Source: Spirochaetales bacterium Spiro_02
GTDB lineage: Bacteria > Spirochaetota > Spirochaetia > Sphaerochaetales > Sphaerochaetaceae
Direction: 5' to 3'
Assembly: GCA_001604275.1 (NCBI GenBank)
Contig: LVBD01000006.1
Span: 1-47,240 of the forward strand
Length of the DNA stretch: 47,240 bases
Of this stretch, positions 8,270-16,588 are shown piece by piece (position 1 is the stretch's first letter; each line of letters starts with the position of its first letter). Below the pieces are notes generated by a model that saw only the letters and a program-made list of their open reading frames with translations, did not search any database and was not told the DNA's origin. Made by a program: the position numbers and the translations under genes.

Positions 8270-9901
8270 ATGGCACTATATGAACGGTTTGTACAGGAGC
8301 GGTTCGATGCGAACGGAGCGCTCGTCGATATCTCGATTTCGTATGATGAGAACTTCAACTACGGCTACGATGTCGTTGATGCCATCGCCTCGGAAACCCC
8401 CGACAAAACGGCGTTGGTCTGGTGCGACACAGCGGGGAATGAACGGATATTCAGTTTCTCTGAGATCAAGGGTCTTTCCGACAGATGCGCCAACGTCCTG
8501 ATGGCCCATGGAATCGGACGGGGGGACAACGTGATGGTATCGCTCAAACGGCATTACGAATACTGGTTCGTCGCAATCGCCATCCACAAGATCGGGGCGG
8601 TGCTGGTTCCGGTGACACACATGCTCACAGCAGCCGACTTCGCCTATCGGTTCAAGGCCGCGCCGTTCAAGGCGGTCATATCGACGACGGATGACGACGT
8701 GACTTCCCGCATCGTGGAGGCAATGGTCGAAACAGAGATGCACCCGTTGCTGTTCTCCGTACAGCGTTCAGTCGATGGCTTCTTCAGGCTGGACGAAGAA
8801 ATGGAGACAGCGGCATCCTCGTTATCCCCAGTAGCGACACGGGTCAGCGATCCGATGCTGATGTACTTTACGTCGGGAACTACCGGTTACCCCAAAGGGG
8901 TGATCCACGACCATTCGTATCCCCTCGCCCATATCGTCACAGCCAGATACTGGCAGCAGGCGGAGGAAGGGGGGCTTCATTTCACCGTATCGGAAACCGG
9001 TTGGGCAAAGGCTTCATGGGGTAAGCTCTACGGACAATGGCTCGTCGGAAGCGCCGTCATGGTGTATGATTTCGACAATTTCGATCCCAAGCAACTTGCG
9101 AATATCATCAATCGGTACGACGTGACATCGTTCTGCGCCCCACCGACCGTCTATCGGTATCTGGTCAAGAAGGGAACTCCTCCGATGCCGAACCTCAAGC
9201 ATGCCTCGACCGCCGGCGAATACCTTTCGCCGGAAGTGTTCAAACATTTTTTCGAAAAGACAGGGCTGCGACTGCACGAGGGATACGGGCAGACGGAAAC
9301 GACGTTGCTGACGGCGAACTATCGCGGCATGGCGGTGGTCGATGGTTCGATGGGCAAACCCTCCCCGCTCTATGATATCGCTCTGGTCGATGCCGACGGG
9401 AATCCCGTCCCCGATGGTGAGATCGGGGAGGTGGTCGTCAAGCCGAAGGATGGCAGACGTCCGCTCGGCGTGTTCTGCGCCTATCTGGACAATCCTCGGA
9501 TGTACGAACAGGCCTGGCGTGGAGGGGTCTACCATACCGGGGATTCTGCGTACAGGGATAAGGATGGGTACTTCTGGTTCCATGGCAGGTTCGACGATAT
9601 CATCAAGAGCGGTGGATTTAGGATCGGTCCGTTCGAGATCGAGAATATCCTCAACAAGCATCCCGCGGTCATGGAATGCTGTGTGATCGGGGTGCCGGAC
9701 CCGCTTCGGGGTCAGGCGGTACGGGCGGTGATTGTCTTGGACAAGGGATTCGAGGCAGGTCCTTCGCTGGACAAGGAGATCAGGGAGTTCTGCAACTGTC
9801 AGCTTGCCGAATACAAGTGGGTCCGCCAGATTTGTTTCGTCGATGCGCTGCCGAAAACCATCAGTGGCAAGATCCACAAAGTGAGGGTAATTGTAGGGTA
9901 A
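8270..9901 (+). CDS. Acyl-CoA synthetase, medium-chain (MACS/ACSM-like) AMP-binding enzyme
   Basis: A 543-residue ANL-superfamily ligase that should activate a carboxylic acid as an acyl-adenylate and then as acyl-CoA. Visible are the P-loop YFTSGTTGYPKG, YGQTET, the TGD motif and the C-terminal KTISGKI with the catalytic Lys. The segment around SETGWAKASWGKLYGQW is typical of medium-chain acyl-CoA synthetases. The ATG at 8270 follows AAGGAA, 11 bases after accA, so it looks like the last gene of the operon. The C-terminus ends within a few residues of KTISGKI, where the stop TAA is formed by the first unit of the 11-bp tandem repeat, so the original end may have been replaced. The true substrate cannot be read from sequence. 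Confidence 0.85.
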   Translation: MALYERFVQERFDANGALVDISISYDENFNYGYDVVDAIASETPDKTALVWCDTAGNERIFSFSEIKGLSDRCANVLMAHGIGRGDNVMVSLKRHYEYWFVAIAIHKIGAVLVPVTHMLTAADFAYRFKAAPFKAVISTTDDDVTSRIVEAMVETEMHPLLFSVQRSVDGFFRLDEEMETAASSLSPVATRVSDPMLMYFTSGTTGYPKGVIHDHSYPLAHIVTARYWQQAEEGGLHFTVSETGWAKASWGKLYGQWLVGSAVMVYDFDNFDPKQLANIINRYDVTSFCAPPTVYRYLVKKGTPPMPNLKHASTAGEYLSPEVFKHFFEKTGLRLHEGYGQTETTLLTANYRGMAVVDGSMGKPSPLYDIALVDADGNPVPDGEIGEVVVKPKDGRRPLGVFCAYLDNPRMYEQAWRGGVYHTGDSAYRDKDGYFWFHGRFDDIIKSGGFRIGPFEIENILNKHPAVMECCVIGVPDPLRGQAVRAVIVLDKGFEAGPSLDKEIREFCNCQLAEYKWVRQICFVDALPKTISGKIHKVRVIVG

Positions 9902-9992
9902 TTGTAGGGTAATTGTAGGGTAATTGTAGGGTAATTGTAGGGTGATTGTAGGGCAATGGGTAGCATTGTAGGGGTATTGTGGGGGTATTGTG
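9885..9992. repeat. 11-bp tandem repeat array at the 3' end of the acyl-CoA ligase
   Basis: Five perfect head-to-tail copies of GGGTAATTGTA (9885-9939) are followed by one copy with a single change (GGGTGATTGTA, 9940-9950) and then degenerate, partly elongated units to about 9992. The unit is not a multiple of three. The stop codon of the ligase lies across the first and second units. There are no unique spacers, so it is not a CRISPR array. It looks like a minisatellite-type expansion by slippage. Confidence 0.9.
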
Positions 9993-10188
9993 GAGCGGAA
10001 CTCACGATATGCTGAAGGTGTCGTCGGCTGGAAGGGGTGAAGTATGGCCGAAGGGGCGTGGTGCCTTCAGGGGGTCGGAATAGCAGATTCAAGAGGCGGA
10101 AAGCCTTTCTGCCGGACACACCAAGAACGAAGGTTTCGTCAGCGCTTCCATCTGTGGGAAAAGTTCTGGAAAGCTCTTGGACGAGATA
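9993..10188. other. Intergenic stretch between the repeat array and the GGDEF gene
   Basis: About 200 bases between two convergent genes. I see no conserved gene, no T-tract terminator and no clear palindrome. An open frame in the antisense of the repeat (9799-10119) is repeat-encoded and not credible. Confidence 0.5.
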
Positions 10189-11184
10189 TTATATCCCGGA
10201 AGCGACCGAGATTCGATTTCTTCCATTTCGTTTGGCTTCATACAGGGCACCGTCCGCCGTTGCGATCAGCCGATGGGACAGAGCATCTGCATCGGTTTCA
10301 TCAAATGGAGGTCGGAGTGTGGAAATCCCCCCACTGATCGTCACGATGCCCTCCGGCGAGCCTCGATGGGGCATCCGCAGAGAAGCGACGGCGCTGCAGG
10401 CGTCTTCGGCTATGCGAAGCACCTCCTGAGCCCCTATGTCCGGAGCTATGACGGAGAATTCTTCTCCACCGTACCGGCACAGCAGAAGTCCGGCAGCGTC
10501 CTTGAACGAATCGGCCAAGGTACTGGCCACATGACGGAGGCATTCGTCCCCGGCCTGATGCCCGTTCATATCGTTGAACGGCTTGAAAAGGTCGATGTCG
10601 AACATGATCAGTGAAAGCTCCTGACGATCGCCGGAAAGGAGTTCCTGAGACATCCGGACCATCGCATCGGAAAAAAACCGACGGTTCCATGAACCGGTCA
10701 GATAATCTTCCAAAGCGAACCGTTCCAGTTTCTCATTCGCAGCCGCCAAGGATTCTTCAATTGTCTTGAGCCTCGAAATGTCCGTCAAGGCGACCAACTC
10801 GCCCACCGCCAGCCCGTTGCCGGAACGTACCGCTTTCACCGAGACGAGATATGTATTTCCGTTAAGCGAGAGTTCATGGTCGGGTACATCCCGTCCGGCA
10901 TCGAATTCCTGAAAATCGCGTCGGATGTTCGCTCCGCTCTGTTCATGAACCTGTTCGACGGGAAGCCCTCTCAGAGCATCGGCCTCAAGGCCGCTGAACG
11001 TCATCAGCTTCTTGTTGAATGCTACATGCCGCCCTTCACGATCGACAAGCGTCATTGCCACCGGCATCGCCTCGAACAAATCGTCCAGGGAAATAGTCTC
11101 CGTCCCCAACGAAAATCTGCTCATCTTCGGTTCCCGTCCATCGAGCCCGGATTTCAGGCCATCAGCTACAGCTTTTCTCTTCAT
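10189..11184 (-). CDS. PAS-GGDEF protein, probable diguanylate cyclase
   Basis: A 331-residue soluble protein. Residues about 30-135 form a PAS sensor domain (SLDDLFEAMPVAMTLVDREGR, ending in DISRLK), followed by a short helix and a GGDEF domain at about 160-325. The active-site motif is RYGGEEF, a functional variant in many cyclases, so c-di-GMP synthesis from two GTP is plausible. I see no RxxD inhibitory site at the usual distance, so product inhibition through that site is unlikely. There is no transmembrane segment. The start is uncertain: the ATG at 11184 has a weak site (AAGGGG about 11 nt upstream), and an in-frame ATG at 11124 would still keep both domains. It stands alone, convergent with the fatty-acid operon. 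Confidence 0.85.
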   Translation of the reverse strand: MKRKAVADGLKSGLDGREPKMSRFSLGTETISLDDLFEAMPVAMTLVDREGRHVAFNKKLMTFSGLEADALRGLPVEQVHEQSGANIRRDFQEFDAGRDVPDHELSLNGNTYLVSVKAVRSGNGLAVGELVALTDISRLKTIEESLAAANEKLERFALEDYLTGSWNRRFFSDAMVRMSQELLSGDRQELSLIMFDIDLFKPFNDMNGHQAGDECLRHVASTLADSFKDAAGLLLCRYGGEEFSVIAPDIGAQEVLRIAEDACSAVASLRMPHRGSPEGIVTISGGISTLRPPFDETDADALSHRLIATADGALYEAKRNGRNRISVASGI

Positions 11185-11307
11185 CCCTGCAACATCCCCT
11201 TCGTGTCAGGTCTCCGGCAGCACTCGTTTCAAAGGCGACCAACCTTCACCTATAGGAATCGATACATATCTGAGGATTCATTCGGCAAGTAATATCTTGA
11301 CCGACAG

Positions 11308-11643
11308 TCAATATTCATTCTCTTTTCGTAGTTTTTCCTGATATGCGGTCCCCCACTCCACTAGGACGTCGAGAACTGGTTTGAGGCTCATCCCCATCTC
11401 CGTGAGGGAATATTCCACCCGTGGCGGCACTTGTGCATACACTTTCCTGCTGACCAATCCGCTCGACTCCATCGAACGAAGATTTGCGGTCAACACCTTT
11501 TGCGTGACTTTTCCGATGGAACGCTTGAGTTCGCTGAAGCGTTTCGTCCCATCCAGCAGATCCCGTATGATCAGCACCTTCCACCTATCGCTGATCAGCG
11601 ACAGCGTCACCTCTACGGGACAAGCAGGGAGCACTCCATCCAT
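11308..11643 (-). CDS. HxlR-family winged-helix transcriptional regulator
   Basis: A 111-residue HxlR/DUF24 regulator. CPVEVTLSLISDRWKVLIIRDL with an N-terminal Cys (residue 8), then the winged helix (RFSELKRSIGKVTQKVLTANLRSMESSGLVSRKVY) and VEYSLTEMG are family signatures. Many HxlR proteins sense electrophiles or oxidants through this Cys; this is family knowledge, not shown here. GGAGG precedes the ATG. It is divergent from the NAD(P)-binding protein at 11782, the usual arrangement of regulator and target oxidoreductase. Confidence 0.9.
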   Translation of the reverse strand: MDGVLPACPVEVTLSLISDRWKVLIIRDLLDGTKRFSELKRSIGKVTQKVLTANLRSMESSGLVSRKVYAQVPPRVEYSLTEMGMSLKPVLDVLVEWGTAYQEKLRKENEY

Positions 11644-11657
11644 GCGATCCTCCTTAG

Positions 11658-11716
11658 ATAGTTTCCTATATGATACTTAGGTACATATTTGTGCGTACTT
11701 TACGATTCGAAACTAT
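11658..11716. promoter_or_regulatory. Divergent regulatory region between the HxlR gene and the NAD(P)-binding protein
   Basis: An 8-bp perfect inverted repeat, ATAGTTTC (11658-11665) and GAAACTAT (11709-11716), brackets this AT-rich interval. Inside it two GTAC half-sites lie 10 bp apart (11681-11684 and 11695-11698). Either could be the operator of the adjacent HxlR regulator. The sites are read directly; their function is inferred from position. Confidence 0.4.
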
Positions 11717-11781
11717 TGAGATAAGTTTACTTCTAGAGACGATGCAAAGCAAGGCATCGCAATACGATTCAGGAGGCATTA

Positions 11782-12417
11782 ATGAAGATAGCTGTCGTAG
11801 GTGCCACGGGAAAAGCCGGAAGCCTGATAGTCAAGGAAGCGGCCGCACGCGGCCATGAAGTAACGGCGATCGTACGGGATCGGTCGAAAATCACCGACGC
11901 CAAGGCCAAGGTATTGGAAAAAAATCTCTTCGACCTCACCTTCGACGATCTCAAAGAAAACGATGTGGTCATCGATGCATTCGGCACGTGGTCGGAAAAA
12001 TCACTGCCGCTTCATCAGACTTCGCTAAAGCATCTGGCCGATATCCTAGCCGGTTCAAACGTCCGCCTGCTGGTAGTCGGAGGTGCGGGAAGCCTCTATG
12101 CGGACCCGACCCATGCTACCCGGATCATGGATCTGCCCGATTTCCCCGAAGCGTATAAACCGCTGGCCACGAACATGGCGAAAGCTTTCGATGCGCTCCG
12201 TGTCCGCACCGACATCCGATGGACATACTTCAGTCCTGCCGCCGATTTTTCGGCAGACGGGCCCAGAACCGGTTCATATGCGCTCGGCGGAGAAGAACCC
12301 GTCGTCGATGGCGACGGGAAAAGCGCGATCAGCTACGCCGACTACGCGGTGGCGATGGTCGATGAAGCGGAAAGCGGAAAACATATCGGAAAGAGGTTCA
12401 CCGCGGCGAGGAAGTAG
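11782..12417 (+). CDS. NAD(P)-binding oxidoreductase (atypical SDR, NmrA/YwnB-like)
   Basis: A 211-residue Rossmann-fold protein with the nucleotide-binding loop VGATGKAGSLIV at the N-terminus, the DVVIDAFGT strand and VVGGAGSLY. It lacks the YxxxK pair of classical SDRs and matches the small NAD(P)H-binding family (PF13460) found next to HxlR/MarR regulators. The substrate is unknown; a quinone or stress-related reductase or sensor is likely from context. AGGAGG lies about 6 nt before the ATG. It is divergent from the HxlR gene and convergent with the LysR gene. Confidence 0.82.
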   Translation: MKIAVVGATGKAGSLIVKEAAARGHEVTAIVRDRSKITDAKAKVLEKNLFDLTFDDLKENDVVIDAFGTWSEKSLPLHQTSLKHLADILAGSNVRLLVVGGAGSLYADPTHATRIMDLPDFPEAYKPLATNMAKAFDALRVRTDIRWTYFSPAADFSADGPRTGSYALGGEEPVVDGDGKSAISYADYAVAMVDEAESGKHIGKRFTAARK

Positions 12418-12513
12418 CGCGGCGTTCCGCCGAGGGGGAGCGTTCCCCGCAGGAAACGGGGAGATCGGTCGTTGCACGACGGATGTGGAGGAGCCGGTAC
12501 TCCCCGCTTTTCA

Positions 12514-13410
12514 TCAGCTTCTCAGCGCGACGAACCGTTCGAACCATGACCGATATTCCCCGATATGCCGGCTTCCCTTCAAGCAGACGAAATGAAACGC
12601 CCGCAGGACAGTGAAATCCTCCATGGCGATGCGTATCAGCGAACCTTCGTCCAATTCTTTTTTCGCAGCGGCTTCGTAGAGGAACGTAATGCCTACGTCG
12701 TCACTCACCAGCGTCTTGATCGCATGCATGTTCCCCACTTCGCAGTATCTGGAAAAACTTTCGACGGAGAGGTTCCGTTCCCACAGAAGACGCTCGAGGA
12801 TATCCCGGGTCCCCGACCCCTGCTCGCGAAGGATCACCCTCCGTCCCAGCAGGTCATCGAATCGGACGGATTTGCCGACAAGATCCGATGTCGGCCCGCA
12901 CACCGCGATGAATGGCTCTTCCGAAAACAGCGACCATTCATAGCGTGCTTTGTCGAAGAACCCCTCGATACAGGCGAAATCGATTTCACCCGCATGCAAC
13001 TTTGCGAGCAACGTCTGCGTGTTGCCCACCTGCATGTGGAATTCCATATCCGGATCCTGACGGATGCATCGGCTGAGGATAGGAGGCATTACGTACTCGC
13101 CGATGCTCAACGTCGCGCCGAACGACACGCTTCGTACGGAATCGTCCATCCTGAGAAGCGCCTGCAGTTCATGGGCGCTGTCCGCCGAAGCCACCGATAC
13201 ATATTCCAGCAGTCGTTCGCCCCGCTCCGTCAACGAAAGCACCCTGCCGTGACGTTCGAACAACCGGCCGCCGTACAGGTCCTCCAAAAACTTGATGTGT
13301 TGGGAGACCGCAGGTTGCGTGATATGCAGATATTCGGCGGTCTTCGTGTAGTGTCCAATCCTGCACAGGGCCAGGAATGTCTCGTGTCTGAAATCGATCA
13401 TTGCAACCAT
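12514..13410 (-). CDS. LysR-family transcriptional regulator (YeiE/CysL-like)
   Basis: A 298-residue LysR regulator with an N-terminal winged helix (TKTAEYLHITQPAVSQHIKFLEDLYGGRLFER) and a substrate-binding effector domain from about residue 90. It is divergently placed next to a YeiH-type transporter, the arrangement seen for YeiE/yeiH and similar pairs, so it probably activates or represses that gene in response to a small anion or metabolite. Start codons at 13410 and 13401 are both possible; neither has a good ribosome-binding site. The C-terminus is complete. Confidence 0.88.
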   Translation of the reverse strand: MVAMIDFRHETFLALCRIGHYTKTAEYLHITQPAVSQHIKFLEDLYGGRLFERHGRVLSLTERGERLLEYVSVASADSAHELQALLRMDDSVRSVSFGATLSIGEYVMPPILSRCIRQDPDMEFHMQVGNTQTLLAKLHAGEIDFACIEGFFDKARYEWSLFSEEPFIAVCGPTSDLVGKSVRFDDLLGRRVILREQGSGTRDILERLLWERNLSVESFSRYCEVGNMHAIKTLVSDDVGITFLYEAAAKKELDEGSLIRIAMEDFTVLRAFHFVCLKGSRHIGEYRSWFERFVALRS

Positions 13411-13419
13411 CCATAAGAT

Positions 13420-13459
13420 TAATTTATCGATTCATAATAATTTATCATTTCAAATTATT
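13420..13459. promoter_or_regulatory. LysR/YeiH divergent operator region
   Basis: AATAATTT (13436-13443) and AAATTATT (13452-13459) form a perfect 8-bp inverted repeat with an 8-bp centre. TAATTTATC occurs twice as a direct repeat (13420-13428 and 13438-13446), 18 bp apart. This matches the usual paired-site layout of LysR regulators at divergent promoters. The function is inferred. Confidence 0.5.
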
Positions 13460-13503
13460 CAAACGATCTGCTATCATCTCCGACGAACCTTCGGAGGAAA
13501 CAG

Positions 13504-14595
13504 ATGAATTCGATCAAAACATATGGCGCAGGGCTTGCGCTGACTGCCGTTCTCGGGATCTTCGCAACGTATATCAGCGATTTCATTCCATATCATCTGA
13601 TCAGCGCAGGGGTGTTCGCGCTGTTGATCGGCATGGCGTTCAACCCGCTCGTCGTGAGAGCTTCCATGCTCCGTACGGGAATCGGTTTCGTTTCGAAACA
13701 GGTGCTTCGTCTTGCCATCATACTGATGGGTGCCACGCTGAGTTTCACACAGGTCCTCGAAGTGGGCAGGTTCTCGCTGTTCGTGATGTGCTTCACGCTG
13801 GCCACGGCGTTCGGAGGCGGGTATCTTCTGGGAAAAGTCTTCAAGATGGACTGGAAACTGTCAGGGTTGATATCGGCGGGGACGGGAATCTGCGGAGGTT
13901 CTGCGATCGCGGCGATCGCACCTGTGATCGATGCCCCGGACAAAGACATAGCCTATGCGATTTCTGCGACATTCCTCTTCGATATCCTCATGGTGATCCT
14001 CTTTCCCATAGCCGGTCGATATTTCGGCATGAGCGACATGGGCTACGGACTGTGGGCGGGGACGGCGGTCAACGATACTTCGAGCGTCGTAGCGGCAGGA
14101 TATGCGTTCTCAGACGCCGCCGGAGCATATTCGGTCATTGTGAAACTGACACGCACGCTGTCGATCATCCCTACGGTCATGGTGTTCTCGTTCATCAACG
14201 CACGGTGCAATGCAAAAGCCGAAATATCGGATATGCAGGTCGTTGCGGAGGCGACGGGAACCGACGGACCGACGGCGATGGCGGATACGGGCGGAATAGG
14301 AGAAAACCGGAAACGAAAAGCGATCGGGCTTAGGAAGATCTTCCCCTACTTCATCCTGTTGTTCCTGCTGATGGTCGCGCTCAAGAGCATGGGGCTGGTC
14401 CCCGCCTCTGCAAGCGGCACGATCTCCTCCATATCGAAATTTCTCATGGTGATGGCCCTCGGAGCCATCGGGTTGAAAACGAATTTCAAAGAAGTAGCGA
14501 CCTCCGGATGGAAACCCATGTTGCACGGATTCCTGATTTCAGCCCTCGTGGTCGTCGTGGCCTTCCTCGTACAGATGATGCTCGGGCAAATGTAA
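13504..14595 (+). CDS. YeiH-family putative sulfate/anion exporter
   Basis: A 363-residue polytopic inner-membrane protein of the YeiH family (PF03601), with about ten hydrophobic segments and the family motifs TGIGFVSKQVLRLAI and SAGTGICGGSAIAAIAP in the core. A hydrophilic loop around residues 235-280 carries Lys/Arg residues. The family is annotated as putative sulfate exporters, and experimental support is limited. GGAGG precedes the ATG by about 6 nt, with an extended -10 (TGCTATCAT) shortly upstream. Regulation is probably by the divergent LysR protein. Confidence 0.85.
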   Translation: MNSIKTYGAGLALTAVLGIFATYISDFIPYHLISAGVFALLIGMAFNPLVVRASMLRTGIGFVSKQVLRLAIILMGATLSFTQVLEVGRFSLFVMCFTLATAFGGGYLLGKVFKMDWKLSGLISAGTGICGGSAIAAIAPVIDAPDKDIAYAISATFLFDILMVILFPIAGRYFGMSDMGYGLWAGTAVNDTSSVVAAGYAFSDAAGAYSVIVKLTRTLSIIPTVMVFSFINARCNAKAEISDMQVVAEATGTDGPTAMADTGGIGENRKRKAIGLRKIFPYFILLFLLMVALKSMGLVPASASGTISSISKFLMVMALGAIGLKTNFKEVATSGWKPMLHGFLISALVVVVAFLVQMMLGQM

Positions 14596-14622
14596 GGGGG
14601 GGCTCGTTCGCTCCCTTTACAT
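14590..14622. terminator. Hairpin between convergent yeiH-type and NusG_II genes
   Basis: Bases 14590-14601 pair with 14611-14622 in a continuous 12-bp stem (two G-T pairs) around a 9-nt loop. The hairpin contains the stop codons of both convergent genes. No T-tract follows on either strand, so it may be a bidirectional barrier or a 3'-end stabiliser rather than a classic intrinsic terminator. Confidence 0.45.
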
Positions 14623-15018
14623 CGCTACGTCGTCCACTTCGCTTTCATCGGTGGCCGACTGCGCGCCCTCTATCGTAACCAGCACCCCGTTGGGAACGCT
14701 GAGCAGCCACTGCCCGGGGGTGCCGACCGCACCCATCTTCATGATGATCCTCTGTTCGCCGGGAGATTCTACCGCACGGATCGTTCCGTCTTCGATCACC
14801 AGCTTCGTAATTCCAACGAGACCCGGGATCTCGATGGCACGGTCGGCGTCGAGCGGGTAGCGCCAAGTATTTTCTCCGCTTCGGATCAATGCGAACCTCG
14901 CGCCGGATCCTCCCGCGATACGAGCGGGAACGATGCCGATGCACGCCACGACGACGCAGGCCAGCGTAATGGCCACTACATCGCCAGCCTTCATTCGTTG
15001 GAAACGACGACCGACCAT
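14617..15018 (-). CDS. NusG domain II-containing protein, membrane-anchored
   Basis: A 133-residue protein with one N-terminal transmembrane segment (about residues 12-33) and an outward-facing NusG_II domain (PF07009). The domain is recognisable from RYPLDADRAIEIPG, LVIEDGTIRAVES and the end LLSVPNGVLVTIEG. The pair of Cys residues often present in this family (as in ADCPDQIC) is absent here; the same stretch reads ESPGEQRIIMKMG. AGGAGG lies 6 nt before the ATG at 15018. It is encoded downstream of the amino-acid ABC genes on the same strand after a 117-bp gap. Its function is not known for the family. Confidence 0.7.
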   Translation of the reverse strand: MVGRRFQRMKAGDVVAITLACVVVACIGIVPARIAGGSGARFALIRSGENTWRYPLDADRAIEIPGLVGITKLVIEDGTIRAVESPGEQRIIMKMGAVGTPGQWLLSVPNGVLVTIEGAQSATDESEVDDVAM

Positions 15019-15135
15019 CGGAGACCTCCTGACAAACTATATCGTCGTACGACGTCCGTTGTCAAAAGATGGCGTATCGGATCTGCGATACCGGGCTGAA
15101 GGCCGGACCCAAGGACTGGTGGCGCCCATACCACG

Positions 15136-15924
15136 CTATGAACGGAGTATCTGCCGAAGGAACTCCTTGGTACGTTCCTGTTCTGGCGCTTCGAACATCT
15201 TTTCGGGAGGTCCCTCTTCAAGGATCACCCCGTCGTCCATGAACACCACACGGTCGGCGACTTCCTTGGCGAACCACATCTCGTGGGTCACCACGACCAT
15301 CGTCATCCCGTCCTTCGCAAGGGAAGTCATGACATTCAGCACCTCCCCCACCAGTTCGGGATCGAGGGCGCTGGTCGGTTCGTCGAACAACATGATCTTC
15401 GGTTCCATCGCCAATGCTCTGGCTATCGCCACGCGTTGCTTCTGGCCACCGGACAACATCGCCGGATAGACATCCGCTTTCTCCTCCAGTCCGACCTTGG
15501 CAAGCAGTTCTTCAGCTCTCTCCCGCGCCCGGGCTTTCGGCATGCCTTTTACGTGCACCAGCCCCTCCATCACGTTCCCGGCGACCGTCATATGGGGAAA
15601 GAGATTGAACTGCTGGAACACCATACCGAGCTCCTGACGGACTTTGTTCAACTGCTTTTCCTGGTTTCTGATCCGCTTCCCTTCGATATGGATTTTGCCG
15701 GCCTTCGCTTTTTCCAGGAAATTGATGCACCTGAGCAACGTGCTCTTGCCGCTTCCGGAAGCGCCGATGATGACCACCACCTCGCCCTGCATCACCTCAA
15801 GATCGATATGTTTCAAAACCTGGAGATCACCGTACCATTTGCTGAGATGTTCGATTCTCAGAATCGGTTCCGTCCGAGGATCGAATTCCTTCGGATCGTT
15901 CTGCGTCACTGTTTGATTATCCAC
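15136..15924 (-). CDS. Polar amino-acid ABC transporter, ATP-binding protein (GlnQ-like)
   Basis: A 262-residue ABC ATPase with Walker [11 protein letters not shown]-loop [13 protein letters not shown], signature LSGGQKQR, Walker [15 protein letters not shown] and the switch His in VVVTHEMWF. The spacing matches GlnQ/HisP-type importers. A 20-residue charged N-terminal extension precedes the core. It overlaps the permease by 8 bases and powers uptake of an amino acid delivered by the adjacent binding protein. Confidence 0.93.
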   Translation of the reverse strand: MDNQTVTQNDPKEFDPRTEPILRIEHLSKWYGDLQVLKHIDLEVMQGEVVVIIGASGSGKSTLLRCINFLEKAKAGKIHIEGKRIRNQEKQLNKVRQELGMVFQQFNLFPHMTVAGNVMEGLVHVKGMPKARARERAEELLAKVGLEEKADVYPAMLSGGQKQRVAIARALAMEPKIMLFDEPTSALDPELVGEVLNVMTSLAKDGMTMVVVTHEMWFAKEVADRVVFMDDGVILEEGPPEKMFEAPEQERTKEFLRQILRS

Positions 15925-16585
15925 GATCGCTCACCTTCAACTTCCTTTCTATCCTGTGCATCACGAACGACAGCAGACTGGTCATAATCAGATACCAGAT
16001 CCCGACGATCAGGAACATCTCCATGTACATGAACGTGGAAGATCCCATCTGCCTTCCCTTGAGCATCAGCTCAGGCACGGCGATGGTCGATGCCAGCGAA
16101 CTATCCTTCAATGCGATGATCAGCTGGTTGCCCAGCGATGGCACAGCCCGCTTGAACGCCTGTGGCAGGATGATCCGTACCATGGCTTTGCTCCCGGACA
16201 TGCCGAGACTGCGCGCGGCTTCCATCTGTCCGTAATGGATCGACTGGATCGCACCTCTGAAGATCTCGGCGATGTACGCGCCATTGTGCACTCCGAGGGC
16301 GATGACCGCGGACGGAATCGGATCGATCGTCACCACAGTCGTCAGACCATAATAGACGATGAACAGCTGAACCAGCAGCGGAGTGCCCCGGATGAGGAAG
16401 ATGTAGCCTCTGCACAGACCGGATAGCACAGGATTTCTGCCGATGCGGCCGAGGGCGACCAGCAGTCCGACCACCAGCCCGAGGATGATGCCGAAGAACG
16501 TGATCTGCAGCGTATACCCGGCGGCGTCGGCGAACAGGAAGAACTTCTGGGGGATGACGCTCAGATCCCATGGCAATAGCTTCAT
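15917..16585 (-). CDS. Polar amino-acid ABC transporter, permease
   Basis: A 222-residue inner-membrane permease of the HisM/GlnP type with about five hydrophobic segments and the EAA loop [28 protein letters not shown] that contacts the ATPase. There is one permease gene, so it probably works as a homodimer, as in GlnP-type systems. It lies 3 bases after the binding-protein gene and overlaps the ATPase gene. Confidence 0.93.
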   Translation of the reverse strand: MKLLPWDLSVIPQKFFLFADAAGYTLQITFFGIILGLVVGLLVALGRIGRNPVLSGLCRGYIFLIRGTPLLVQLFIVYYGLTTVVTIDPIPSAVIALGVHNGAYIAEIFRGAIQSIHYGQMEAARSLGMSGSKAMVRIILPQAFKRAVPSLGNQLIIALKDSSLASTIAVPELMLKGRQMGSSTFMYMEMFLIVGIWYLIMTSLLSFVMHRIERKLKVSDRG

Positions 16586-16588
16586 ACG

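Noticed and set aside
9885-9992. CRISPR array
   Set aside because: Units are directly adjacent with no spacers, and no cas genes are nearby.
9799-10119. - strand frame encoding an 11-residue repeat (YNYPTITLQLP)
   Set aside because: It is only the translation of the 11-bp DNA repeat and overlaps the end of the acyl-CoA ligase.
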